From Streptomyces griseus (GTDB lineage: Bacteria; Actinomycetota; Actinomycetes; Streptomycetales; Streptomycetaceae), in assembly GCF_900460065.1 (NCBI RefSeq), contig NZ_UAVD01000052.1:1-64000 (forward strand): a DNA stretch of 64,000 bases. Direction: 5' to 3'. Made by a program: the position numbers and the translations under genes. Positions within the stretch are counted from its first letter, which is position 1, and every line of letters begins with the position of its first letter. The notes under the pieces are model-generated. The model ran no database searches, was not told the origin of the DNA, and saw nothing but the letters and a program-made list of their open reading frames with translations. Shown here piece by piece: positions 51,623-61,120 of this stretch.

Positions 51623-53175
51623 TGGCGCCGAGGCGGGGCGGCTCCGGCAGCCGTCACGGCCGGGACCGGCGGGCCGCCGTGGTCCACGCGCACGGCGGCC
51701 GCGCCCGTTTCACCGGTCAGGCCCCTGCCGCCGCGGTCGTCGGCGGCGGCATCGCCGGGATCGCGGCCGCCACCGGACTGGCCGAGCGAGGCGTGCGCGT
51801 CACTCTCTACGAGAGCGAGCCGGATCTCGGCGGGCGTCTGGCAGGGTGGCCGACCCGGCTCGCGGACGGTTCGACCGTCACCATGAGCCGCGGCTTCCAC
51901 GCCTTCTTCCGGCAGTACTACAACCTGCGCGGGCTGCTGCGCCGGGTCGACCCCGGGCTCGACTCCCTGACCTCGCTTGCCGACTACCCCCTGCGGCACA
52001 GCTCCGGACTGCACGACAGCTTCGCCCGCGTCCCTCGCACCCCGCCGCTCAGCGCTCTCGGATTCGTCGCGCTCAGCCCGACCTTCGGGGTGCGTGACCT
52101 GGCCAGGATGAGTCCGCGTGCCGCGCTGCCGCTGCTGGACGTGCGGGTGCCGGAGGTCTACGAGCAACTCGACGGGGTCAGCGCCCACGACTTCCTTGCC
52201 CGTATCCGCTTCCCCGAGGCCGCCCACCACCTGGCCTTCGAAGTTTTCTCCCGCAGCTTCTTCGCCGACCCGCGTGAACTGTCGGCCGCGGAGCTGGTCC
52301 TGATGTTCCACATCTACTTCCTCGGCTCCAGCGAGGGCCTGATCTTCGACGTCCCCGCCGAACCCTTCCCCACCGCCCTGTGGGACCCCCTGCGCGGTTA
52401 CCTGGAAAGTCACGGCGTTTCCGTGCGTACGAGCACCCCCGTCCGGCAGGTGCGCCCGCATCCCGACGGCGGCCTCAGCGTCACCACCGGTCAGGACACC
52501 ACTCGCTGTGACGCCCTTGTCCTCGCCCTGGACGGCGCCGGACTGCGCCAGGTCGTAGCCGCCTCTCCTGATTTGGGTGACCCGGACTGGCGCGCGCGGA
52601 TCGACCGGTTGCGGACCGCCCCGCCGTTCCTGGTGTCACGGTTGTGGCTGGACCGCCCGGTGGCGCCCGAGCGGCCCGGATTCCTCGGCACCAGCGGCTA
52701 CGGACCGCTGGACAACGTGAGCGTCCTGGACCGCTGGGAGGGCGAGGCGGCGCGCTGGGCCCTGCGCACGGGGGGCTCGGTGCTGGAGGTGCACGCCTAC
52801 GCCGTCTCCCCGGATGCCGACCGGGGTGCGGTCCAGGCGGAGGCGGTCCGTCAGCTGCACCGGGTCTACCCGGAGACGTCCCGGGCCCGGGTGGTCGACG
52901 AGCGCCACGAATGGCGGGCGGACTGCCCGATGTTCCCGGTGGGCGGCTACGGGGACAGGCCGGGCGTTCGCAGCCCGGATGCCGCCGTGACGGTGGCCGG
53001 AGACCTGGTCCGCACCGGGCTGCCCGTGGCGCTGATGGAACGCGCGGCCACCAGCGGGTTCCTCGCCGCCAACGCGCACCTGGAGCGGTGGGGCGTACGC
53101 GGGCAGACACTGTGGACGGTCCCGCGCACCGGACGGTCGCTGCCGCTGCGGGGGCTTGCCGCACTCGGCCGCTGA
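51622..53175 (+). CDS. crtU: Carotene desaturase/methyltransferase (isorenieratene synthase type)
   Basis: A 517-aa FAD enzyme: AAAVVGGGIAGIAAATGLAE, LYESEPDLGGRLAGW, SRGFHAFFRQYYNLRGLLR, and a C-terminal VAGDLVRTGLPVALMERAAT. CrtU enzymes convert the beta rings of beta-carotene into aromatic phi rings, giving isorenieratene through beta-isorenieratene. The ATG overlaps the crtT stop. It ends 40 bp before the stop of the convergent Rieske gene, with no strong hairpin between. Confidence 0.9.
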   Translation: MAPRRGGSGSRHGRDRRAAVVHAHGGRARFTGQAPAAAVVGGGIAGIAAATGLAERGVRVTLYESEPDLGGRLAGWPTRLADGSTVTMSRGFHAFFRQYYNLRGLLRRVDPGLDSLTSLADYPLRHSSGLHDSFARVPRTPPLSALGFVALSPTFGVRDLARMSPRAALPLLDVRVPEVYEQLDGVSAHDFLARIRFPEAAHHLAFEVFSRSFFADPRELSAAELVLMFHIYFLGSSEGLIFDVPAEPFPTALWDPLRGYLESHGVSVRTSTPVRQVRPHPDGGLSVTTGQDTTRCDALVLALDGAGLRQVVAASPDLGDPDWRARIDRLRTAPPFLVSRLWLDRPVAPERPGFLGTSGYGPLDNVSVLDRWEGEAARWALRTGGSVLEVHAYAVSPDADRGAVQAEAVRQLHRVYPETSRARVVDERHEWRADCPMFPVGGYGDRPGVRSPDAAVTVAGDLVRTGLPVALMERAATSGFLAANAHLERWGVRGQTLWTVPRTGRSLPLRGLAALGR

Positions 53176-53215
53176 CGCGCGAACAGGCGGTTCCCCCGGC
53201 CGGTGTCACCGGACG

Positions 53216-54220
53216 TCAGCCGGGGAACCGCCCCTGCGCCCGCAGCTCCCAGCGCCGCTCGGCGTACGCCAGGTCGTCGCGCCACAGCCGGCCGGCCGAT
53301 GCCCGCATCAGTGGCCGGAGCACCGGCGCCGCCGCCCGGGCCACCGCGAACCCCCGGCGGTCGGAGGCCGCGACGAGGGCCTCGACGACGGCTGTGCGGG
53401 GCCGGCCGTGCTCGTCCGGGGCCAGCGGGGTGGCGTGGGTCTCGACCACGGACCCCGCCCCTTCGCCCTCGACGATGTGCATGACCACCGTGCGGGGCTC
53501 GGGCGCGGTGAACCTGGCCAGGACCGGGACGACCAGCCGCCCGGCCACCTTGAAGGACACCTCGACCAGGAACCCGTCGTCGTCCCCGGCGCTGTCGTCG
53601 GGTGCGTCGGTCACGGTCAGGTCGACGAAGGAGTACGGGTGGAACCAGGCCCCGTGCCACGGATCGAGCCGGTTGGCCACCACGTCCTGCGGCTCGCACC
53701 GCCCCACTGCGGTGTAGACCGCGTCGACCCCGTCGCCCAGGCGCGGCCGGGCCGGAAGGCAGGGCCGCTCCGTGGGCTTCTCGCCGCCCATGCGGTCCAG
53801 GCGCACCCAGAGCAGCAGACCGTCGTCGAAGGCCGGGTAGGGCTCCCATCCGGCGACCGGCCCGCCGTCCAGGGCGAGACCGTGCCAGTGGCAGACCAGC
53901 GTGCCGCAGCGCACGGGGCTCTCTTGCAGGGGCGCCCCGAGGTGGGGGCAGGCCCCGGGGCCGGTGCGCAGCCTGCCGTCGCCGTCGCGCCAGGCGACGA
54001 TCTCGGTCGAACCGACCGTGATGCCGAGAGCCTTTCCCGGGGGGAGGTCTCGTGAGGCGCCGATGACGTACCAGTTGCCGGAGGGGCGACTCTGCGCCCG
54101 CTTGAGGGCCTGGGCGATGAGGGAGGGTTTCGCGGCCCGCCAGGTCGGCTCCTGGCGTTCCCACGGCACGGGTGCTCGCCGCAGTCGCAACGGGATACGG
54201 CGTCGCGCGGACGGCCTCAC
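53216..54220 (-). CDS. Rieske 2Fe-2S protein of the carotenoid cluster (DUF5914-like)
   Basis: A 334-aa protein whose GTG start (54220) overlaps the crtB stop. The Rieske motif is ACPHLGAPL, then 10 residues, and LVCHWHGLAL, supplying two Cys and two His. Upstream is NWYVIGASRDLPPGKALGIT; downstream is a Streptomyces-specific domain ending RWELRAQGRFPG. I associate this C-terminal region with DUF5914. The last place of crtEIB is taken in other Streptomyces clusters by crtV, so this protein may supply an oxygenase or redox step on carotenoids. Its substrate is unknown. Confidence 0.82.
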   Translation of the reverse strand: MRPSARRRIPLRLRRAPVPWERQEPTWRAAKPSLIAQALKRAQSRPSGNWYVIGASRDLPPGKALGITVGSTEIVAWRDGDGRLRTGPGACPHLGAPLQESPVRCGTLVCHWHGLALDGGPVAGWEPYPAFDDGLLLWVRLDRMGGEKPTERPCLPARPRLGDGVDAVYTAVGRCEPQDVVANRLDPWHGAWFHPYSFVDLTVTDAPDDSAGDDDGFLVEVSFKVAGRLVVPVLARFTAPEPRTVVMHIVEGEGAGSVVETHATPLAPDEHGRPRTAVVEALVAASDRRGFAVARAAAPVLRPLMRASAGRLWRDDLAYAERRWELRAQGRFPG

Positions 54221-55245
54221 GCGGCCTCCCCTCGCACCGGCGTGGCGATCTCGGTGATGACGGTAGGGGCCGGCGGGGCAGGGCACCGGGCGGCGACGGT
54301 CCTCGTCCGGTGACGGGCGGGGGCGCGGGCGGCGAGCGCGCGGGCGAGCCCGTCCAGCGCCACGACCGCCCGGCGTCGGCGTGGGACGACGGCGCGGCGG
54401 TGCAGGACCGCGTACTCCTCGGCCTCGATGGCATCGAGGATGCCGCTGTAGAGCACGAACGCCGTACGGATGCAGGGCCGGGCGACCGGGTCCAGCATCC
54501 CCAGCCCCGGCAGGGCCTGGCGGTAGACCGTCCTTGTGTGGGCGGCGAACGCCCGCAGCGCGTCGGTGATCCTGGGGTCGCGCGTACCGGTGCGCCGGCT
54601 CCATTCCAGGCGTGCCCGGTCCACTCCGTAGGCGGCGATCAGGTCAGCCGGAAGGTAGAGCCGGCCGCGGTCCAGGTCCTCGCCGACGTCCCGCAGGAAA
54701 TTGGTGAGCTGGAAAGCGATACCGAGCGCGGCCGCGGGCCCGGCGGCTTCCTCGTGCCGGGTCACCGTTCCGAGCACCGGCAGCATCTGCAGGCCGATCA
54801 CCGCGGCCGACCCGTGCATGTAACCGCCCAGATCGTTCAGCGAGGCGTAGCCGGTGACCGTGAGATCGCTGCGCATGGAGGCCAGGAAGTCGGCGAAGTG
54901 CCGGTGGTCGATGCCGTAGCGGCCGGCCGTGTCGGCGAGCGCCTGGATCACCGGTTCGGTGGCCCGCCCGCCGCGCAGCCCGTTCTCTAGCTGTCCCTCC
55001 AGCGCCGTCAGGGCCGCGGCGCGCTCTGTAACGGTGGCGGTCGAGTCGAGGTCGTCCACGATGTCATCGGCCCACCGGGCGAAGCCGTACGGGGCGTGTA
55101 CGGCCGCCCGCCGTTCGACGGGCAGGAGCCGCGTCGCGAGGAAGTAGGTCTTGCCGTGGCGGGCGTTGAGGTGGCGGCAGTGGGTGTAGGCGGTGCGGAG
55201 GCCGGGCTCGTGGATGCCTGCGGCGTCCAGCTCACGGGCGGTCAT
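54217..55245 (-). CDS. crtB: Phytoene synthase
   Basis: A 342-aa squalene/phytoene synthase: HCRHLNARHGKTYFLATRLL, the first Asp-rich motif ADDIVDD, GYMHGSAAVIGLQMLPVLG, and the second motif NFLRDVGEDLDRGRLYLP. It joins two GGPP molecules to make phytoene. The ATG at 55245 overlaps the crtI stop by 4 bp; upstream in-frame codons lie inside crtI. Membrane-associated. Operon order: crtE-crtI-crtB-Rieske. Confidence 0.93.
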   Translation of the reverse strand: MTARELDAAGIHEPGLRTAYTHCRHLNARHGKTYFLATRLLPVERRAAVHAPYGFARWADDIVDDLDSTATVTERAAALTALEGQLENGLRGGRATEPVIQALADTAGRYGIDHRHFADFLASMRSDLTVTGYASLNDLGGYMHGSAAVIGLQMLPVLGTVTRHEEAAGPAAALGIAFQLTNFLRDVGEDLDRGRLYLPADLIAAYGVDRARLEWSRRTGTRDPRITDALRAFAAHTRTVYRQALPGLGMLDPVARPCIRTAFVLYSGILDAIEAEEYAVLHRRAVVPRRRRAVVALDGLARALAARAPARHRTRTVAARCPAPPAPTVITEIATPVRGEAA

Positions 55246-56759
55246 GCGGCAGTGCCTCTCGTGCGGCGGGCGGGGGCGGCAGGTGGGCCGGTGATCCGCT
55301 GGGCGGCCAGCTTCCCGGAGATCAGCACGGTCGGCACGCCGACACCGGGTGTGGTGCCGCACCCGGCGAGGACGGCGTTGGCGGTGCCCCGCACCAGGTT
55401 GCGCGGGCGGAACGGGCCGGTCTGGGGGAAGGTGTGGGCCACGGCGAACGGCGTGCCGGCCGCGTGCTCCTGGGCGGTCCAGTCGATGGGGGTGACCAGT
55501 CCTTCCCGCTCGATCGCCGCGCTCAGACCGGGCATCTCGCGCCGCTCAAGCCACCCGAGCAGCTCGTCCCGGTAGCGGGGGCCCAGCTCCTTCCACTCTC
55601 GGACGCCGGGCCCGATGGTGGTGTTCGGGCAGGGCGCGAGAATGTAGTGGAGGTGTTTGCCGGGCGGGGCGAGGGAGGGGTCGGTGGCCGTGGGCCGGGT
55701 GATCAGGAGCGAGGGGTCCGACATCAGCTCGCCGGTACGGGTGAGCTGGCGGAAGGTACTCTTCCACGCGGCCCCGAAGGAGATCGTGTGATGCGCGAGA
55801 TCCGGCCACGTACGGTCCGTGCCCGCGTGGAGAATCACCGCGGACGGTGAATGCCTCAGCGGCAGCGGCCGACGCGGGGCGTGGCCCAGGAGGCGGTAGC
55901 TGACGGGCAGGTCGGGGGTCAGGACCACTGCGTCGCACGGAATGCGCTCCCGGTCGGTGACGACCGCGGTGATGCGGTCGCCGGAACGCTCCAGCCGCGT
56001 CACCGTCTGCCCGTAGCGGAACTCGCCTCCCGCTTCGGCGGCCGCGTCGGCCATCGCGGTAGGCAGCGCGTGCATGCCGCCGCGCGGGAAGTACACCCCG
56101 GCGACCGTGTCCATGTAGGCGATCACCGCGTAGGCGGCCAGGGCCCGGGCCGGAGGCACCCCCGCGTACAGCGCCTGGAAGGAGAAGACGCGGCGCAGCC
56201 GCTCGTCGGAGACGAAGCGCCCGATCCGGGCGTCGAGCCGGCCGAACCCGCCCAGGGCGGCGAGCCGCGCGAGGTCGGGGTGCAGCAGTTGGAGGGGCGA
56301 GTCGAAGTTGGCGTCGATGAAGCGGCGCATCTGCACCTGGTAGAGCCGCTCCAGCCATTTCCGCAGCCGCCGGTAGCCGACCGCCTGGCGGGCCCCGGCG
56401 AACTCTTCCACGGCCGCTTCCATCGCCGCTCCGTCGGTGTGCACGTCGAGTTGCGACCCGTCCGCGAACCTGGCCCGGTAGGCCGGGTCGAGCTGGATCA
56501 GCTCCAGCCGGTCGGCCATCGTGTCGCCGACGGCGGCGAACGCGTCCTCCACGAGGTCCGGCATGGTCAGCACGGTCGGCCCGGTGTCGATGCGGTAGCC
56601 GCCCTCCGCCCGGAGACCGGCCCGCCCGCCGGGCAGCGTGTCCCGTTCGACGACGGTCACCCGGCGACCCGCGCCGAGCAGATGAAGCGCTGCAGACAGC
56701 CCGGACAGTCCCGCACCGACCACCACGACGTGGTCGACCGGGCCCTTGATCATGATCAC
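55242..56759 (-). CDS. crtI: Phytoene desaturase
   Basis: A 505-aa CrtI-type FAD desaturase: HVVVVGAGLSGLSAALHLLG, GGRAGLRAEGGYRIDTGPTV, GVYFPRGGMHALP and the C-terminal signature GTTPGVGVPTVLISGKLAA. It converts phytoene to lycopene by four desaturations. The GTG at 56759 overlaps the crtE stop; an ATG at 56753 is an alternative. Confidence 0.94.
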   Translation of the reverse strand: MIMIKGPVDHVVVVGAGLSGLSAALHLLGAGRRVTVVERDTLPGGRAGLRAEGGYRIDTGPTVLTMPDLVEDAFAAVGDTMADRLELIQLDPAYRARFADGSQLDVHTDGAAMEAAVEEFAGARQAVGYRRLRKWLERLYQVQMRRFIDANFDSPLQLLHPDLARLAALGGFGRLDARIGRFVSDERLRRVFSFQALYAGVPPARALAAYAVIAYMDTVAGVYFPRGGMHALPTAMADAAAEAGGEFRYGQTVTRLERSGDRITAVVTDRERIPCDAVVLTPDLPVSYRLLGHAPRRPLPLRHSPSAVILHAGTDRTWPDLAHHTISFGAAWKSTFRQLTRTGELMSDPSLLITRPTATDPSLAPPGKHLHYILAPCPNTTIGPGVREWKELGPRYRDELLGWLERREMPGLSAAIEREGLVTPIDWTAQEHAAGTPFAVAHTFPQTGPFRPRNLVRGTANAVLAGCGTTPGVGVPTVLISGKLAAQRITGPPAAPARRTRGTAA

Positions 56760-57964
56760 TGTGTGCCGCCTTCCTGGATCATGGTGAGAGCGACGGCACG
56801 GGTCCCCGCCACCGAGTGCAGCAAGCCGAGCAGCTGCTCGCCGGCGTGTGCGTCGAGTTCGGTCTGGGCCAGTCTGCGGGCCGCGCGCTCCCCCAGGCGC
56901 TCCGCCTTGTCCTCCACCAGAGCGCGGGCACCGGTGGACTCCAGCACGGAGCGCACCTCCTCAAGGCCGTCCTCGTCAAGGTCAGGGTTTCCGACGGCCC
57001 GTTCCAGCACGGCCAGCGCCCGGTGGTCTCCGGCGGCGTCGGCACAGGTACGGGCCACCGCCAGCAAGTAGGTCGGCTTGCCCTCACGGATGTCGTCGCC
57101 GGACGGCTTCCCGGTGACCGCCGGATCTCCGAACACTCCCAGCAGATCGTCACGAAGCTGAAAGGCCATACCGGCGTACCGGCTCGCCGAGCGCAGAGCA
57201 TCGGTGGTCCACTCGTCGGCCCCGGCCAGGGCAGCTCCCAGCGCTACCGGCCGCTCCACCGAGTACAGAGCGCTCTTGAGGTGAGCGGTGCGCAGGGCAC
57301 GCGCCGCCGAGGCACCGCCGCCGATCTGGCCGCGCAGGTCCAGGTACTGCCCGGCGATCATCTCGCCACGCATGGACCGCCACAGAGCCCGGACCTGCCG
57401 TCGCCGGCCGGGCGGCAGGAACGTCTCCCCCACCGTGTCGTCGGCCCACACCAACGCGAGGTCGCCCGCGAGCACCGCGGCAGACGCGCCGAATGCCGCA
57501 CCCGGACCGGAGCCGGCCGCAAGGCCCCGCTGCTCCGCCAGAGCGATGTGGACGGCAGGCCGCCCTCGCCTGGTGTGCGAACGGTCCATCACATCGTCCT
57601 GGATGAGAGCGCAGGTCTGAATCAGCTCCAGAGCCACGCCCAGCCGCAACGCGGCCTCGCTTTCAGCCCCGCTGCAGGCGCGCATGGCCCACCACAGCAA
57701 GAGGGGCCGCATCCGCTTGCCGCCACGCAGGGCAAAGTCAGCAACCCGGTGCGCCACCTCGTCGGAAAACTCGGAGTCGTGGAGGGTCGCTTCGGCCACA
57801 CACTCCGCCAACACGGAATCGGCCGTCCGCTGGAAGGCCCCGACCACATCTTCGTCGACGGTCTGCGCCACCTGCCGGGGCCCGAGGTGCCAGCACTCCG
57901 GCAGGCCGACGTGAGGTGGCACTGGGTTGGCGAACGCGTGGTCCGGAGGAGGCAGACGGCCCAT
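56756..57964 (-). CDS. crtE: Geranylgeranyl diphosphate synthase
   Basis: A 402-aa polyprenyl synthase. First Asp-rich motif LIQDDVMDRSHTRRGRP, second motif FQLRDDLLGVFGDPAVTGKP, and GGKRMRPLLLWW for diphosphate binding. It makes C20 GGPP, the first dedicated precursor. First gene of the minus-strand crt operon; the promoter should lie in 57965-58160, but I could not identify a clear -35/-10. Confidence 0.93.
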   Translation of the reverse strand: MGRLPPPDHAFANPVPPHVGLPECWHLGPRQVAQTVDEDVVGAFQRTADSVLAECVAEATLHDSEFSDEVAHRVADFALRGGKRMRPLLLWWAMRACSGAESEAALRLGVALELIQTCALIQDDVMDRSHTRRGRPAVHIALAEQRGLAAGSGPGAAFGASAAVLAGDLALVWADDTVGETFLPPGRRRQVRALWRSMRGEMIAGQYLDLRGQIGGGASAARALRTAHLKSALYSVERPVALGAALAGADEWTTDALRSASRYAGMAFQLRDDLLGVFGDPAVTGKPSGDDIREGKPTYLLAVARTCADAAGDHRALAVLERAVGNPDLDEDGLEEVRSVLESTGARALVEDKAERLGERAARRLAQTELDAHAGEQLLGLLHSVAGTRAVALTMIQEGGTQ

Positions 57965-58159
57965 CTCAGGCCCTTTCCGTCGAAGGTGACGACGAATGCC
58001 TCGCCATCCGCTGCATCTCGTACCCCACCGGTCACATTCCTATCGAGGCCACCCGCGTGACAGCTAGGGCTTCCGTTTGGATCAAGCTCTGGACTGCCCG
58101 CATGGCATCGGACGTGACGCCTGCAGATGCTGCCGAGGCTGGCGTGGCGGCCCCACCGG

Positions 58160-58675
58160 CCCCGCCGAAGAAGCCGTCACGGGGCCGGAGCCGTACGGTG
58201 CTTCGGCTGTCTGCGGGGTTTACCTGCTGGCGGCCACGCTGATGCTGACGACCGGCCTGCTCGGCGCGCGCGAATGGTACGTCGCGCTGGGATGCTGCCT
58301 GGTCGGCTCCATCGCGGTGCCGGTCGGGCACGCGGTGCGCGCGGGAGGGGAGATGGGCCTGGAGGCGTGGCGGCTGCGCACCCCCAAGGCGTCCTCGTCG
58401 AGGGACGCCGCGTGTGCGCCCGGACCTATGAGTTCACCGACGCCGAGGGGCGCGCCCGCCGCCTCACCGACGACTACACGTGCGGCGAGCGAGTGGAGAT
58501 CCTCCACGATCCCGCCCCGGATGGGGACACGGCCCGGATCGGCCGCGGCACCACGGGAACTCTGGTCTTCGCCGGCTGTGTCTGCCTGCTGTCCCTCGTC
58601 ATGGCCGCGGCCCTGGTCGCCATCGGTCTGGCGAGGCCGCACGCCGCTCTGGACGTCATCTCCCCTGGCCTGTAG
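58160..58675 (+). pseudogene. Frameshifted DUF3592-like membrane protein
   Basis: The first frame has a membrane segment and tail: VCGVYLLAATLMLTTGLLG, GCCLVGSIAVPVGHAV. After a shift near 58395 the second frame reads VLVEGRRVCARTYEFTDAEG, VEILHDPAPDGDTARIGRG, and a second helix VFAGCVCLLSLVMAAALVAI. Two helices around a YEFTDAEGR beta segment are typical of DUF3592-like proteins. Either a pseudogene or one sequencing error. 58676-58902 beyond it has no gene. Confidence 0.55.
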
Positions 58676-58902
58676 GGGCCCGCGTGAGGAGCGGCGTTCT
58701 CAACAGGGCCACGCCGGACGTCGATCGGCCTGCCTGGCCCCTCGATTGGCGTAGACCGACTCGCGGGGTCCGGCATGATCCAAACGAGGGGCCCTGGTCT
58801 CGTACTTCGCAGGTCACTGAGTCAGGTCTGTGGCATTCCTCGCTGTACAGGCATCCTCGCGGTGCGGCACCCAGCGGTGCGGCACCGCGAACGGGTGAAG
58901 GC

Positions 58903-59250
58903 TCAGGCGGTGTCCCGCCAGGCGCCGGTCGCGGTACCGCGGGCTTCGATGAACTCCTTGAAGTTCTTCAGGTCGCTCTTGGCCTGCCGGCGGACGAAGC
59001 CGAGCTTGCCCCCACCGTGTCGGCGATTCCCTGAGGGGCGTGGTCGAGCTGGAGCATGACCTTGGTGTGCGTGTCGTCCAGGCGGTGGAAGGTGACCACA
59101 CCTGCCTGACGGACCTCGCCCGCCACCGTGGTCCAGGCCACCCGTTCGTCGGGGATCTGGGGCCGGCGCAACCTCGTGTACCGCCATGCCAGGACCCCGG
59201 CGCAGGAACCACCGACGACCGCTCGCCCGCGCAGTCGGCGGGTAGACCGC
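58903..59250 (-). pseudogene. Frameshifted SRPBCC (polyketide-cyclase fold) fragment
   Basis: RRPQIPDERVAWTTVAGEVR, QAGVVTFHRLDDTHTKVMLQ, LDHAPQGIADTVG, then after a one-base shift near 58990 GKLGFVRRQAKSDLKNFKEF, IEARGTATGAWRDTA. These are the last two-thirds of an SRPBCC protein; the N-terminus is missing. Non-functional remnant. Confidence 0.7.
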
Positions 59251-59287
59251 GAAAGCGCGCTGGAGCACTAGCAGTGATTCTTTGAGG

Positions 59288-60505
59288 TCACTGGCCGAGC
59301 AGAGCGGAGGCGTAGGAGTCCGAGCCGTCGGCCACTCCAGGCAGCGCGAGAAAATAGCCTCCGCCCGTGGTGACGCTGAAGTCCGCGAACCTCTCGCCTT
59401 CCAGCCGTTTTTGCACCGTTGCGAACTGCCGGGCGATATCCCGCTGGTAGCAGCAGAAAATCAAGCCTACGTCGAGCGTTCCGTCGGGCGTAAGACCCCG
59501 GTCAGTGTTGTAGCTTCGGCGCAGCAAGATCGAGTTCTCGCTTTCCGGGGTGCGCGGATTGGCGCGGCGGATATGGGAGTCCAGCGGCGTAATGCGGCCC
59601 TCCTGGTCCCGTCCGTAGTCGGGCAGGTCGCTTTCCTTACGTCCGTCGAGCGGTGCGCCGGTCGCTTTGCGTCGGCCGAAGATCTGTTCTTGCTTGGCCA
59701 CCGGAACCCGGTCCCATTTCTCCGCATGAATTCCGATGATACGCAGGACCTGGTAGCTTCCGCCGCGTGCCCATGCCGGTCCCTCGTGGCCGACCCAGAC
59801 GAGTCGGTTCATTTCGCGCTTCGACGCGGTGTCCGGGTGTGCGGTGCCGTCCTTGAAGCCGATGAACGACCGTGGAGCGCCCTCGGGGCGGGGTGGGTTC
59901 AGGAAGCCGTCAGCCCGCCACCGCGTTCGCAGCAGCCCAGTGGTCTCCCGGGCCAGATCGCGTACGACGTGGAGGACGGCGTCGGGGTGCTGGGCGCAGA
60001 TCTGCACGGAAAGATCACCGTGAGAGCGGTCGGGTTCTAACCGGTCTCCGGGGAACAGTGGCATGTTCACGAGCCCTGGTGGCCGCGCTCCTTGCAGTCC
60101 GTACCGCTCGTCGAAAAGCGAGGCACCTACGCCGACGGTGATGGTCAACCGATCTTGCGGGTCGCGCAGCGCCGCTACCTCCGGATTCTTCGGTGTAACA
60201 CCGGCTGTCAGGGCGCGGCACCGTGCGGTGAGTTTCGTGAAAAGGGCCTGCAACTCTGCCCGGTCGCGCGCGAGCACGTCGAAGGCGACGAAGCCGCCGA
60301 ACGGCTGCTGCCGGGTGAGAATCCCTGCCTGGTGTGCACCGTGGAACGGCACCCGGCCATCGGTGGAGGCGCTCATCGGGATGCTCGACGCAGAGCTGAC
60401 GGTCACCGTTGCGGCCAGGCCTCCGGCCCCCACGAGGCCAGCAGCGCCTCGTACCAGGGCACGGCGGCCGGGATACGGTGCTCGGGTAGGCTCGTGTTCC
60501 GTCAT
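59288..60505 (-). CDS. efeB: DyP-type heme peroxidase (EfeB-like)
   Basis: A 405-aa protein with a twin-arginine signal (PYPGRRALVRGAAGLVGAGG) and the DyP domain: FGGFVAFDVLARDRAEL, LTITVGVGASLFDERYGL, the distal motif SFIGFKDGTAHP, and GGSYQVLRIIGIH. Length and Tat signal fit EfeB/DyP peroxidases, which oxidise dyes or act on heme and iron at the cell surface. The EfeU/EfeO partners are absent here. The ATG at 60505 is used; one at 60511 is equally near the A+G-rich ribosome-binding site. Confidence 0.9.
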   Translation of the reverse strand: MTEHEPTRAPYPGRRALVRGAAGLVGAGGLAATVTVSSASSIPMSASTDGRVPFHGAHQAGILTRQQPFGGFVAFDVLARDRAELQALFTKLTARCRALTAGVTPKNPEVAALRDPQDRLTITVGVGASLFDERYGLQGARPPGLVNMPLFPGDRLEPDRSHGDLSVQICAQHPDAVLHVVRDLARETTGLLRTRWRADGFLNPPRPEGAPRSFIGFKDGTAHPDTASKREMNRLVWVGHEGPAWARGGSYQVLRIIGIHAEKWDRVPVAKQEQIFGRRKATGAPLDGRKESDLPDYGRDQEGRITPLDSHIRRANPRTPESENSILLRRSYNTDRGLTPDGTLDVGLIFCCYQRDIARQFATVQKRLEGERFADFSVTTGGGYFLALPGVADGSDSYASALLGQ

Positions 60506-60731
60506 GACCATTCTCTTTTCCGGGGATATGACCCACTCTGTCTTTGTCACTCCTACCCGGCTCGAGCAGTAGCTGGGCAAGGACTACTCCTCCCGTATCC
60601 GTTTGGCGTACGGAGGGGGAGCGAGGTCATGTGGTCTTGCTCCAGCCGGTTTGCACGGCGGTTGTGCCGCGAGAAGTGAATGCCTTGATGGCGCCTGCGG
60701 GCCTCTTTCGGGCTTGTGTGCCGGTCCGGGT

Positions 60732-61120
60732 AACTGATCGTTTCAAAATGAGTTCGGTGTGAGGGCGTGGCGGCCGGGTCTCGTGGCGTCAGAGTGGTGC
60801 AGGTGTCGGATGATCTTGTGCCTGATGACCTGTGGGAACGCATCGCCCCGCTGCTGCCGTCCCGGCCGCCGCGGCGTCATCGGTACCCCGGGCGGTTGCC
60901 GGCGGACACCCCCAAGATCGCCCCGACGTGATGTCCCGAACGGCACCGGGCCGGGCAAGACGCGTTGGGTCGTCGAGCGGACCTTCGCCTGGCTCCACCA
61001 GTTCAAACGCCTCCGCATCCGCTACGGGATACGCGCCGACCTCCACCTCGGCCTGCTCCAACTCGCCCGCAGCATCATCTGCTTGCGACGCCTACGAACC
61101 TCATTTTGAAATGATCAGTT
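60732..61120 (+). mobile_element. Internally deleted IS5-family element, 389 bp
   Basis: Ends AACTGATCGTTTCAAAATGAG (60732-60752, given as AACTGATCGTTT and CAAAATGAG) and its inverted copy at 61100-61120 match 20/21. Inside, the first 30 or so transposase codons (VPDDLWERIAPLLPSRPPRR) are joined out of frame to the last 55 (VVERTFAWLHQFKRLRIRYG, LQLARSIICLRRLRTSF). The middle of the gene is gone. It shares ends and protein sequence with the copy at 19.4-20.7 kb and could be moved only by that transposase. Confidence 0.8.
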
